From: CAYFQH01 sp964345215
Lineage (GTDB): Bacteria > Bacillota > Clostridia > Christensenellales > Aristaeellaceae
Length of the DNA stretch: 18,780 nt
Direction of reading: 5' to 3'
NCBI GenBank assembly: GCA_964345215.1
Contig: CAYFQH010000039.1
Location: 1 to 18,780, forward strand
The notes beneath the pieces were generated by a model. That model was not told where the DNA came from. It did no database searches and saw nothing but the letters and a program-made list of their open reading frames with translations. Of this stretch, positions 1 through 8,900 are shown one piece after another (position 1 is the stretch's first letter; each line of letters begins with the position of its first letter). Position numbers and translations under genes: made by a program.

Positions 1-1002
1 AAAGGTAATAATAAAACCAATGACAATTAAAAAACCGGAAATGCTTTGAGCAGGTACAAATTTGCTGATTTTGCCCACCAGGCCGGTTAAAAGCAAAACA
101 CCGGTTAAAAGCATCATGGCAATACCTGCAACCACAGGCCAGGGAGCGGCGGCAGTGCCGGAAATAATGGCTTCAATAGGGGCGCCCCCAAAGATGACGC
201 TGGGAATATCGGCCAGGGAGTTAATAATGGTTAAATGATCAAGGTTTTGGGTTTGTCCTGCCAGGCTTGCGGTAATATTGCCAAAGGCCGTATTGGAGCC
301 AATGTTCAGGCAAATAAAGCTTAAGGCTCCTAAAAGAACCTTGGCGTTAAAAGTTGGCTTAATCAGCTTAAATTCACTCCAAAAGGACTTTTTCCAAAAC
401 TTCCAGTCGTTGCTCATTATCTGCTCGGTGCTTTGACCGTTGGCCTTGGCAATTTCCCCAAGGTCGATGCGCCGTTTTTGAATCAGGGCAAAATCGAGGG
501 TAGAAACTAAAACCGAAACCGCAACGGTGTATACAACAGCATTGGGGCTGTGAATGGTCAAGGCGTAGGTCATCAGGGCACTGATGATGGAGATAAGGCC
601 GGTGCGTTTTTCCTGTGCAAACATATCAACCCCTACAGAGGTTAAAATCAGCCCTACGCCGCTCATCATGCCAGTAACCACGGCGACTCCGGCAAAGTTT
701 GCAATTTTATTAACCCCGCCAAAAAGGCCCAGGGTAATCATGGCAATAGCGGCAATTAAAAGAGCGCTAACCCGGTTGCGCATATCCTTTTCAAGGCCGG
801 AAACGGTGAGGGTTTCTGCCTGGCCGGCAATAGGGGTAACGGAGCCCGTTAAGGCATTGCCGATAGCGCCGATAAAATAGGCGAAGGAAGTGGGTTTTAA
901 GGCAAAGCCCAAGGATGCCGCATAGGAAAGCTGGGTAATACCATTTACCGTTACAAAAATAACCGCCAATAAAAAAGGCCCCAGATCTGTCAACCAATTC
1001 AT
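1..1002 (-). CDS. NCS2-like nucleobase permease, partial (C-terminus outside window)
   Basis: This integral membrane transporter is open for 334 codons from ATG at 1002 and runs off the window at base 1. An AAGGAG ribosome binding site lies 9 nt upstream of the ATG. The translation is mostly hydrophobic, with repeated membrane-spanning stretches and conserved-looking polar loops: PIAGQAETLTVSG at about residues 57-70, and GGAPIEAIISGTAAAPWP at about 268-285. The glycine-rich loop followed by an AAP motif resembles xanthine/uracil permeases (NCS2), usually a little over 400 residues, so roughly the last quarter is missing. Two PurBox-like sequences flank its promoter, which would fit a purine transporter. 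The substrate cannot be read from the sequence. It could also be a related solute carrier; the membrane transporter assignment is firmer than the NCS2 label. Confidence 0.6.
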   Translation of the reverse strand, partial: MNWLTDLGPFLLAVIFVTVNGITQLSYAASLGFALKPTSFAYFIGAIGNALTGSVTPIAGQAETLTVSGLEKDMRNRVSALLIAAIAMITLGLFGGVNKIANFAGVAVVTGMMSGVGLILTSVGVDMFAQEKRTGLISIISALMTYALTIHSPNAVVYTVAVSVLVSTLDFALIQKRRIDLGEIAKANGQSTEQIMSNDWKFWKKSFWSEFKLIKPTFNAKVLLGALSFICLNIGSNTAFGNITASLAGQTQNLDHLTIINSLADIPSVIFGGAPIEAIISGTAAAPWPVVAGIAMMLLTGVLLLTGLVGKISKFVPAQSISGFLIVIGFIITF

Positions 1003-1025
1003 ACAAAATCGCTCCTTGAAAGTAA

Positions 1026-1112
1026 AATGTTCGTTAATGTGCTTAAAGCTAATTTAATATACTACATAAAATCCAAAAAGTCTAGCGAAAAATGGGTGAA
1101 AATACGAACATT
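1026..1112. promoter_or_regulatory. Inverted pair of PurBox-like elements flanking the permease promoter
   Basis: On the minus strand 1038-1026 reads ATTAACGAACATT. On the plus strand 1100-1112 reads AAATACGAACATT. Each matches 12 of 13 positions of the Gram-positive PurR box AWWWCCGAACWWT (as recalled). The shared 9-bp arms are AATGTTCGT (1026-1034) and ACGAACATT (1104-1112). They bracket the candidate promoter. The distance between boxes, about 60 bp, is much longer than the 16-17 bp typical of Bacillus PurR sites, so regulation by PurR is inference. Confidence 0.35.
1056..1084 (-). promoter_or_regulatory. Candidate sigma-A promoter of the NCS2-like permease
   Basis: On the minus strand, TAGACT (1084-1079) and TATATT (1061-1056) are separated by 17 bp. 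Each hexamer differs from the sigma-A consensus at one or two positions. The leader to the ATG at 1002 would be about 45 nt. Confidence 0.4.
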
Positions 1113-1243
1113 GATGCACCTTCAATGTCAGCCAGTTCTTCTTTAATAAAACAGCAGAAAGATAACAGTAAAATAAGGGAAGAAAAGGTGGCCAAGAATC
1201 GTTAAATAAATAGACACTGCTTTATATCATAAACAGAATATGG

Positions 1244-1250
1244 AAAGGAG
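1244..1250 (+). promoter_or_regulatory. Ribosome binding site fixing the solute-binding protein start
   Basis: AAAGGAG lies 7 nt before ATG 1258. It overlaps the region just after an in-frame ATG at 1240, which therefore cannot be the start served by it. Starting at 1258 gives a textbook signal peptide beginning MKKKG. Confidence 0.7.
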
Positions 1251-1257
1251 CCTTTGC

Positions 1258-3528
1258 ATGAAAAAGAAAGGTATCACTCTGGTTGTTTGCTTTATCCTTT
1301 TGATAACAAGCCTTGTAACGGCCTTTGCCCAACCGGACAAGATTATTTTAAACCAGGAGGAAACCCTGGCCCTGTTTGGAGGTGAGGAAGGGCTGATTGA
1401 CGTGCAAATGAATGAGAATACCCTGTATATGTTGTTCGCCAACGCCTTGTATGCCTATACCCTCGGGGAGGAAGCCCCTCAGGAACTCATAGGCCCCCAG
1501 GCTTTTGAGCAAGTGGCTGAGGTATTAACAGCTGTTTTTAACAAGGGGCAGGAGGAGACGGAAACAGGCCTTGAAAGGGCCTTTGACAGCCTGTTTATTT
1601 AGCACAACCGCCTCTATGCCCTGAGTGTAACTGCCCACAGCGCCATACCTGTAGACACACAGGCCGGGGTCTTTTTGCCAAATGACATCATAACCCTTGA
1701 TTTTTTAAATCAAGAAGATGCCTATACCCTGAGGGTAAAAGGGGTATTGGGCGATCAGCTTTTTGCTCACAGTATGATGCCCGGGGCAAAGCTGTTTTCA
1801 ATTAATTTAACCACCCAGGAAAAAACGGAATACGAATCACAAAATATTCAAGACCTGTACCCCGCCGGGGAAAATGAGTGGCTGGCCTTGGTATACGACC
1901 AGCAGGAGCTATATAGCCAGCCGGAACCTACTTACAGCTTAATGGTCTTTAACCCCAAAGAGGATAAGCTAACCGATGAAGTCAAGGTCAGCGCCACTGG
2001 CACCGGCGGCTTTGCCTGCAGTAGCGAAGATTATGCCCTGTACTACCTAAAAGAAGGGCAGATAACCCACCTAGATGAAAAGGGCGAGGAAAAACCTGTT
2101 GGCTATATGGATATACAAAGGGTAAACGCCAGGGGAAAAGCCTGGGTCAAGGGTAACGTATACATTGTGTGGCCCGGCACCGGAGAAGGCATATTGATTG
2201 AGGCAATAAATCCTGATGTAAAGCTTCCTCCGGTCCTTAATATTTTTGGTAACAGCTATGGCCGCGAAAAGGTTGACAAGGCCTTTAAAGAAAAATATCC
2301 TGGTGTCGTTATCCGCTACCGCAGCAGCAGCCCAACAACAAATTTACAACAATGGATACCCCAAGTCATCCAGTCAAAGCAAGATGACATTGACATCTTT
2401 TTTGTGGATGGATACTTTGTTGACATTGAAAACCTGTTTAAAAAGGAATATGCTCTTTCCCTGTCTTCCAGCGAGATCATTACAAAACAGGTGAGTAGAA
2501 TGTACCCCTATGCCCAAAAGGCATTAACGCATAACGGGCAGATTTACGGCCTGCTTGAAGATCATACTGCCCTCTATCCTCGGCTTGCCTATTCAAAAGA
2601 AGTTTGGGATGGGGTAGGCCTAACCCAAGAGGATGTGCCTAAAACCCTGATGGAATTTGTTGACCTTGCCGCCCGTTGGGAAGAGGAGCTGAAACAGGAA
2701 AATAAAGGATACTTTTTTATGAACGGAACTGCAGAGCTTGGAAAAAGCGACCTGGTATTTCGTATTGTTGAACACTACATCATGGATTACCAAAAAAGAG
2801 GGGTGACCCTTGATTTTGATACGCCTTTATTTCGAGAAATGATGGAAAAAATAGAAAACATGAATTTATCTGCCTATGGAGAACCAGGGCATGACGGCGA
2901 TGAAGGCAAGGCCCTTTTTAATAGCGGGGCTATGGATGTTTTGTACAGCGGGAATCAAAAAGAGTGGGAAGGGCTTTACCCCCCCCTGGATGAAGGGCTG
3001 GAGCCGGCCATTGCCCTAGGCAGCCGCATTGCCTTTATTAACCCTAACAGCCCTAGAAAAGCAGAAGCCCTGGCCTATTTTGAGATTATGGCCGAAAACT
3101 ACAGCCCCAAGGCCCAAATTACTTTATTTGAAGATGTAAATGACCCTGTAATAGATGAAAACCGGGAGAAGGACTTGGCTCAAAAGCAGGAAGAACTGGC
3201 AGGGCTAAAAGAAGTGTTGGATGCCGCCCAAGAGGCAGAGAAAGGAGCCATACAAGAGCAAATAACCCTTTTGGAAGAAGCCCTTTTAAGAGGGGAACAA
3301 AGCCAATGGCTGGTGAGCCCCGAGGCCATTGAGCAGTTCAACCAGCTGGTTCCCTATGCCTTTATACCCTTAAACGAAACCTTTTACAGCGCCGGCAATG
3401 AAGAAGAGGGGAACCGAGGCACGGTGGAACTATTGCTTAATAACTACATTGAAGGGGCCATAGACTTAGACAACTTTATTAAAGAGGTAAACCGCCGGGT
3501 ACAGATGCATGCACTAGAAAATGAATAG
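1258..3528 (+). pseudogene. Large exported solute-binding protein gene interrupted by an in-frame TAG codon
   Basis: One reading frame runs 757 codons from ATG 1258 to TAG 3526-3528, broken only by TAG at 1600-1602 (codon 115). The 24 codons between that TAG and the TTG at 1675 are open and give sensible protein (HNRLYALSVTAHS...), so there is no frameshift. Residues 1-25 are a signal peptide with a likely AFA|Q cleavage site. No lipobox cysteine is present, which is unusual for a Gram-positive binding protein. Residues about 30-320 contain recurring LYxLS/LYxY strands that suggest a beta-propeller-like domain. From about residue 322 a family-1 extracellular solute-binding domain begins (NIFGNSYGREKVDKAFKEKYP), with a charged, probably coiled-coil insertion at about 637-680. 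A role in ABC-mediated uptake is inferred. No permease is adjacent; the nearest pair is at 16504-18754. The TAG may be a nonsense mutation, a sequencing error or a suppressed codon. No good ribosome binding site precedes the TTG at 1675, so separate translation of the distal part is unlikely. Confidence 0.7.
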
Positions 3529-3551
3529 TACCAAACCTTTTTGATAACACA

Positions 3552-3587
3552 AAAAAACCGGCCTTGTATGTGAAGGGCCGGTTTTTT
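3552..3587. terminator. Bidirectional rho-independent terminator
   Basis: AAAAAACCGGCC (3552-3563) pairs perfectly with GGCCGGTTTTTT (3576-3587) around a 12-nt loop. T-runs follow on both strands, so it can end the plus-strand solute-binding gene (stop at 3528) and the minus-strand glyoxalase-like gene (stop at 3606). Confidence 0.9.
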
Positions 3588-3605
3588 ATGGTTTTTTACA
3601 AAATT

Positions 3606-3971
3606 CTATTTTTTTGGAACAATCTCCAGCCAGTAGCCGTCGGGATCGGTGATGAAATAAATGCCCATAGCAGGGTTTTCGTACACAATACAGCCCATTT
3701 CTTCGTGGTGGCGGTGGGCGGCGTCATAATCATTGGCAATGAAAGCCAGGTGAAACTCTACCTCGCCCAGGTCATAGGCCTGGGGGTGATCTCGCAGCCA
3801 GGTGAGCTCCAGCTGGAAGGTGCTTTTTTGATCGGATAAATAAACGATAATAAAAGAACCGTCTTCTTTTTCCTTACGGCGCACTTCGGTTAGCCCTAGG
3901 GCTTTTTGATAAAAATCAAGGCTTTTGCCTAAATCCGCCACATTAAAATTTTGGTGGGCAAAGGTGAACAT
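3606..3971 (-). CDS. Glyoxalase I-like VOC family protein
   Basis: This 121-residue protein has the length of a single-domain glyoxalase I (lactoylglutathione lyase) or a related vicinal-oxygen-chelate enzyme. The two beta-alpha-beta-beta-beta halves are visible. The four expected metal ligands are present: His6 (FAHQNFNV), Glu55 (FQLELTW), His74 (VEFHLAF) and Glu116 (YWLEIVP). FITDPDGYWLEI near the C-terminus is the usual family ending. The family isomerises methylglyoxal-thiol adducts in the cytoplasm, but many members act on other substrates, so the exact reaction is uncertain. The start has an AAGGAGG site 7 nt upstream. It lies 54 bp downstream of the metallo-beta-lactamase-fold gene with no convincing promoter between them, so the two are probably cotranscribed. 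The stop codon is TAG. Confidence 0.8.
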   Translation of the reverse strand: MFTFAHQNFNVADLGKSLDFYQKALGLTEVRRKEKEDGSFIIVYLSDQKSTFQLELTWLRDHPQAYDLGEVEFHLAFIANDYDAAHRHHEEMGCIVYENPAMGIYFITDPDGYWLEIVPKK

Positions 3972-4025
3972 AACATAACCTCCTTATATAGGGTTGCAAA
4001 GTTATTGGCAAACCCACAGGTTTCC

Positions 4026-5006
4026 CTAAAACTGAGGGTCGGATCCTTCCTGGTAGGGGTTTGGATTCTCTTCCCCTTTTTCATCTTCATCTTCTAAAGA
4101 GACAGGCAGGTCGCTGTCTAAAAAGGGGTCTTCAGGATGAAAGGCCTGGAGGGGATCCGTTTTGCCGGTTATAAAGGTGCCTGTATCCCCTTGGAGGGGA
4201 GCGATAGAGGATTTTTCAACCTTAAAGAGGGGAGAGGTAGCAGAATCGGGAGAGACCACCTGAATTTGCAGCTCCTTTTCCATAAAGGTGATTTGGGCAA
4301 ATTCCCCCGGTTTGGTTAGGGGGAGAACTTCACTGTATTTGTTGCGGGAGCGGCGGGCAAAATCTGCAGCTACCTCTGCCCGGCCCTGCCAATGCATGGG
4401 GATAAGTACCCTGGGCTTGGTCGACAAAAGAAAGTGCTGGGCTCCTGCGTCAAACAAGGAACCCATCCGCGGGTCTACCGGGAACATGCAAAGGTCGATA
4501 TGCTGCCCTTTTAAAGGGGCTACAGCTTTTTCATAAGCTTCTTCCGCCGCTTCAATTTCTCTTAAAGAGCTCTCTTCCCGCCAATGCCATAAGTTTAAAT
4601 CCCCTGCGTGGAAAACACGAAGATGGTAGGCATCCACCATAAAAGAAACGCCTAAATCTGTTGATTCATAGGCGGTAACCCGCACGTTTCCGTTCAGGCG
4701 CAGCTGATCCAGGGGAGCCAGTCGTTTCCCTCGGATGCCAATGGGCATATCCTTTGAAACGAGGTAGGTAATGTCTTCATGGTCGCGCCAATCAAAAACC
4801 ACCGGATCCAGATGATCTGGATGGGCATGAGAGATAAAAACATATACATGCTTATAAAGGGCAAGGGAAGCGGGAGTGATTTTTAAGGCATCGGGAATGG
4901 CATCGCGTTCTGCCCCTTCCCAATAGTCGAAAATAAACAGGCTGTCTTCCACCTGCACAGAAAAGCCGCTGTGGTAATAGTAGGTAACCGTGGCGCGCAA
5001 GGACAT
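4026..5006 (-). CDS. Metallo-beta-lactamase-fold metal-dependent hydrolase (UlaG-like)
   Basis: The 326-residue cytoplasmic protein carries the metallo-beta-lactamase signature HAHPDH at residues 60-65 and the N-terminal YHSGF segment (His12) seen in UlaG-like hydrolases. FHAGDLNLWHW supplies the downstream metal-binding Asp region, and LIPMHWQG supplies the late His. The last 45 residues or so are acidic, proline-rich and probably disordered. The start at 5006 is chosen over the in-frame ATG at 5039 because AAAGGAGG sits 6 nt upstream of it and the chain then begins MSLRATVTYYYHSGF. The substrate is unknown; relatives include lactonases, phosphodiesterases and RNA/DNA-processing enzymes. It probably forms a transcription unit with the glyoxalase-like gene downstream. 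Confidence 0.75.
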   Translation of the reverse strand: MSLRATVTYYYHSGFSVQVEDSLFIFDYWEGAERDAIPDALKITPASLALYKHVYVFISHAHPDHLDPVVFDWRDHEDITYLVSKDMPIGIRGKRLAPLDQLRLNGNVRVTAYESTDLGVSFMVDAYHLRVFHAGDLNLWHWREESSLREIEAAEEAYEKAVAPLKGQHIDLCMFPVDPRMGSLFDAGAQHFLLSTKPRVLIPMHWQGRAEVAADFARRSRNKYSEVLPLTKPGEFAQITFMEKELQIQVVSPDSATSPLFKVEKSSIAPLQGDTGTFITGKTDPLQAFHPEDPFLDSDLPVSLEDEDEKGEENPNPYQEGSDPQF

Positions 5007-5045
5007 AAGACGCCTCCTTTCGATCAGCAATTTTGTCATGTACTT

Positions 5046-5074
5046 AGAATGCCATAAAAAACCATTTGTGTCAA
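5046..5074 (-). promoter_or_regulatory. Candidate promoter of the metallo-hydrolase gene (proximal)
   Basis: A perfect TTGACA (5074-5069) is followed, 17 bp later, by a weak -10 CATTCT (5051-5046). The -35 lies in a small inverted repeat (ATTTGT at 5064-5069, ACAAAT at 5073-5078). The predicted leader to the ATG at 5006 is about 33 nt. Confidence 0.4.
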
Positions 5075-5098
5075 CAAATTGAATGGTATTTGAACTTC

Positions 5099-5127
5099 AT
5101 TAACCATAAAAAGCAAAATATTGTCAA
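5099..5127 (-). promoter_or_regulatory. Candidate promoter of the metallo-hydrolase gene (distal)
   Basis: A perfect TTGACA (5127-5122), a 17-bp spacer and GTTAAT (5104-5099) lie 53 bp upstream of the proximal candidate. This gives two tandem TTGACA elements between the PHP gene stop and the hydrolase start. Confidence 0.4.
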
Positions 5128-5150
5128 AAAAATGGGATAAAAAACCACTT

Positions 5151-5966
5151 TTAAATCAGCGGCACCGGGGTAGCCTTTCTGTTTTCAAAACGCAGTTCCC
5201 ACTTGGCCCCCTGAGAAACAGCAATTTCCTTTGCTTGCTTAACCAGATAATACAGGTGCTTGCTAAAGTGTGCATCAGAAGAGAAGGTGAACCACTGGCC
5301 GCCCAGCTCAAGGTAGCGTCGAATAATATCGGCCCCGGGAATCGGGCTTAGTGTGTTGCGAAGGCCCGAAGCGTTAATTTCCAAAGCCTTTTGCTTTTGA
5401 ATGATGGTTTTTAATATTTCATCAATCAAATCAGGCCCATGGTGGTAGCCTAAGGGCCTTATTTCCTGCGGATAGGGGGCAAATTTACCTACATATCCCA
5501 GGTGGGCAACCCCGTCGTAATCGGGAAAAGCCTTTACACTTTCCAACTTATGCTCAAGGTAAATCCGATAGGCTTGTTGTTGGGTTTTTCCTTCAAAATA
5601 CCGGTTGTCGTGTGGATCGATGCCTTCAACCAAGTGAAGGGAGAGAAGATAGAAATCAAGGGGCAGAGGCTTTAAAACATCATGCAGCTCACTGCGAAAG
5701 GGAGCATAGTCTCCTATTTCCATTCCCTTTTTGATGGCTAAATGAGGAAAAGCCTTTTGCGCTGCTTCAATTTCCTCAAACCAGCGGGCAAAATCAGGTA
5801 CGTTGACCATACCCAAAACCGGGTCCGGGTCCAGATGCTCGGTAAAACAAATTTCATCAAGGCCCAGCCGGCTGGCCTCTTGGCAGGCTTCAAAAACACT
5901 TTGGCGGCCGTCGGAAGAAAAGTTGCTGTGCATGTGATAATCCATTTTTTTCGGTAGTGCGTCCAT
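5151..5966 (-). CDS. HisJ-family PHP phosphoesterase (histidinol-phosphatase-like)
   Basis: The 271-residue PHP-fold metal phosphoesterase shows the expected metal-binding motifs in order: DYHMHSNFSSDG (His11, His13), CFTEHLD (Glu43, His44), KKGMEIGDY, a HLG motif (AHLGYVGKFA), LEINASGLR, and the late FSSDAHF. This set matches HisJ-type histidinol phosphatases, which dephosphorylate L-histidinol phosphate in histidine biosynthesis. No other his gene is present here, so a generic sugar or nucleotide phosphate phosphatase is possible. The ATG at 5966 lies 9 nt after the addA stop. Its AGGAGG overlaps the addA TAG codon, so translation is probably coupled to addA. No clear terminator follows the TAA at 5151. 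Confidence 0.8.
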   Translation of the reverse strand: MDALPKKMDYHMHSNFSSDGRQSVFEACQEASRLGLDEICFTEHLDPDPVLGMVNVPDFARWFEEIEAAQKAFPHLAIKKGMEIGDYAPFRSELHDVLKPLPLDFYLLSLHLVEGIDPHDNRYFEGKTQQQAYRIYLEHKLESVKAFPDYDGVAHLGYVGKFAPYPQEIRPLGYHHGPDLIDEILKTIIQKQKALEINASGLRNTLSPIPGADIIRRYLELGGQWFTFSSDAHFSKHLYYLVKQAKEIAVSQGAKWELRFENRKATPVPLI

Positions 5967-5975
5967 GTCATCCTC

Positions 5976-8900
5976 CTACAGTAAAAGGCTTTCGCCTCTT
6001 CTTAGTAAATACAGGTAGCTTTGGGCCACAGGAACCCCCGTAATGGCCATCAGGGCCTGCTTGTATAAATCCATTTGCCCCTGATAGCGCTGTTTTAGAA
6101 GGGGCAAGCTGGATACCTGATCCGTTTTATAATCTAACAATACAAAGGCACCTTCTTCCATAAAGCAGCAGTCAATCACCCCTTGTACAAGGGTGTTGTT
6201 TTGGGGCAACCGATAAATAAAGGGCCATTCCCTATAATAAAGGGAACTGTTCAAAAGCCGTTGTCCCAGGCTACTTTCAAAAAAGGTAACCAGCCAGGAA
6301 ATGAAAAGGGCTTCCCGCTCCTGCTGGGTAAACAAGCCTCTTTGATAGAGCCGATTCGCCTGATCTGTAATGTGATTGTGAAGGGGTTCTCCTCTAAGCC
6401 CTTGTAAAGGCCCCAGGTCAATCAAGCCCAAAAGCCTGTGGGTAACGGTGCCCCGTTGGGCCGGGGTAAGATCTGCCTGTTTGTCTTGGCCCATAAAGTC
6501 GGGCAAGGCCGGCAGGGGGCTTAAAGCAAGGGGGCTAACTAAGATTTCGCCGGCGCCCTTGGTGGCAGGCGTTTCTTCTTGGTTTTCCACAAAGTGCTTT
6601 TGGAAAAGGTTTTGATTGTTTAAGGAGCTGACGGAGGTTTTAATAGGCAGAGCAGTGGGGGGGAGGGGATCATAAAAAGGGTAAAGAGAAGGGGCTGCTA
6701 CCGCCCTTGCCAGCAGGGTTTCAACCGATCTGTGGATACTTTGCTCTTTTTCCACAGGAGATGTGGGGAAATTTTTCAAAACCTTTATTTTCCAAGGGTT
6801 TGCCCCTTGTTGATAACCTGGGGAAAAAGTGTTACTTTTTGCAGCCGCCTCCCGTAAAGGAGCCCCTTCCTCCATGGGCAGCACACTTTGACAAACCCAG
6901 TCCAACATGCTGTTGGCCTCCCCTATACTGTAGGGGCCCGGGGGTAAAGCCCAAGCAGCAAGGTCTGATTCCCTGGAAGGGGTGCCGATTAAAAGTAGGT
7001 GGTTTTTAGCCCGGGTCATGGCTACATATAAAAGCCGTGCCCGCTCCGCCTTCTCCTCTATTTTTTTACGGAGGCTGATGGCCTTTTGCCCGAAGGTTTT
7101 ACGGGTAATACGAGCCGGTACGTTCATATAGTTTAAAGCCAGCCCCAGCTCCTTATGAAGCAGTAACTCCCCTTTGCCGCCCCCAAGGTGCATATTGCTG
7201 CCAAGGCCCATGACCACCACTAAGGGGAACTCCAACCCCTTGCTTTTATGAATGGTCATCAGCCGTACCACATCCTCCCCTTCGCCCAGTATTTTAGCCG
7301 TTTGGCTATCGCCTGTTGAGGAAAGGGAGGTGGTTAACAAAATAAACTCGTGAAGGCCGCCCCTTTGGGTTTGGGCAAAATCATAAGCCTTTTGGCATAA
7401 AAGCCGTAGGTTACCCTGGCGTATTTCCCCTGCAGCCATGGCTCCTGAAAGGCTGTAGATCCGAGTATCCCACAAAAGGCGCCAAATAAACTGATCTAAA
7501 GGAAGGAGCAGGGCTTCTTTGCGCCATAAGTCCAGTTGTTCGCTTACGTTGCGGCAGCGTTTTTGAAGATCACTTTCTTCCCCTTCCTGGGCCAGGGTAA
7601 AAAAGCATTGGTGGAAGGGATTCTTTTTTTCCGGCAGGGAGAGACGAATTTGGGCCAGTTCCTCCTCGCTAAACAAAAAGGGCGAGGCCTTAAGAACCCG
7701 TAGCAAAGGTAAGTCCTGCAGGGGATTATCGATTAATTGTAAAAAGGCCATTACAGTATCGACTTCCGGCAGAGAAAAATACTCTTCGTCTGCATCGGAA
7801 TAAACGGGGATGCCCTTCTCCTGCAATACATCTGCCAGTATTTTGGCCACCCCTTTGGCCTTGGGCATCAGCACAACCATATCCTTCCAGGTAAGATGAC
7901 GCTTTTTTCCCTTTTCTTCAATCAGGCTGCCATGGCGGTTAAGGAGATAGTCGGCAATAAACAAGGCTTCCTGCTGCACTTTGGTCGGGGCCTCCTGTTT
8001 GTCTGCAGCAGGTGCGGTAAAAGAGGCCAGGTTAACAGCCAGGTGAATGGGGGCCGGCTCTTCAAAGGCAAGGGCGGGAATAAGCTGGGCCTTGTCATCG
8101 TAGCGTATTTCAGTAATTCGATCATCCATAATCCGGTTAAACACCTGGTTGATGCCTAAAAGAATATGGGGATGGGAACGAAAGTTCTGTTGCAGGTCGA
8201 TTTTGCGTTTTTCAGCTGTAGGGTCGGAAGAAAAGTGTTGATGCTTTTTTAAAAAAAGGCTCGGATCCGCCAGGCGAAAACGGTAGATGCTCTGTTTTAC
8301 ATCCCCTACCATAAAAAGTTGGTTGTTTTCATGCAGGGCTTGCAAAATGGCCTCTTGTATATCGGAGGTATCCTGGTACTCATCCACAAACAAAGCATCA
8401 AAACGCTCTTTTAAAACCTGCCTAGGGTAAGGATTTTGGAGGATTTCCAGGGTTTTATGCTCCAAATCGTTAAAATCATACACGTTCCGTTCTTTTTTAT
8501 ACGTGCTGAATTTTTCGTGAAATAAAAGAGTGACCTCTTCAAGCCCCTGAAGGGCTTGGGCTGTGTTTTGAATGTCGGCCAGGGTTTTTTCTAGCCGAGC
8601 AGGCACTTGAGGAAGAATTTTTTTTTGCAAAAGATCCTTCCATTTTTGCCGTTTGTTTTGATAAATGGCATACCAGGCAGCCTCTTCGTCGGTTTTTTTT
8701 CTGGGCACCTTGCCAAGAGAAAGAAGGGTTATGCTGGAGGCCAAATCCCATACAAGGGGGCCAGGGTGGGCCAGTCCCTCGTACAAACGGATCGAGAGGG
8801 CCATGTCTTCTTGGTTAATTTGGGCGCAGTAAGGAATGGCATTTTTCTCCTGGCACCACAGGGCCATGTCTTCTGCCAAAGCAATAAGCCCCTGGGCTTG

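Noticed and set aside
791..1006. Short minus-strand frame from 1006 overlapping the NCS2-like gene start
   Set aside because: It is a shadow frame. The permease frame from 1002 has the ribosome binding site and continuous membrane-protein composition.
1211..1239. TAGACA-17 bp-CAGAAT as promoter of the solute-binding gene
   Set aside because: Transcription would begin at about 1246, inside the ribosome binding site, so it is unlikely to be the functional promoter.
1003..1257. Possible purine riboswitch upstream of the permease
   Set aside because: I do not see the conserved junction and loop sequences of the guanine or xanthine riboswitch classes; only the PurBox-like elements are visible.
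1675..3528. Distal part of the solute-binding frame as an independent gene starting at TTG
   Set aside because: No convincing Shine-Dalgarno sequence precedes it, it lacks a signal peptide, and its frame is continuous with the upstream part except for one TAG.
3980..4024. Small hairpins (AAACC/GGTTT, GGGTT/AACCC) between the metallo-hydrolase and glyoxalase-like genes
   Set aside because: Short stems without a T-run. They do not look like a terminator, and the genes probably stay cotranscribed.
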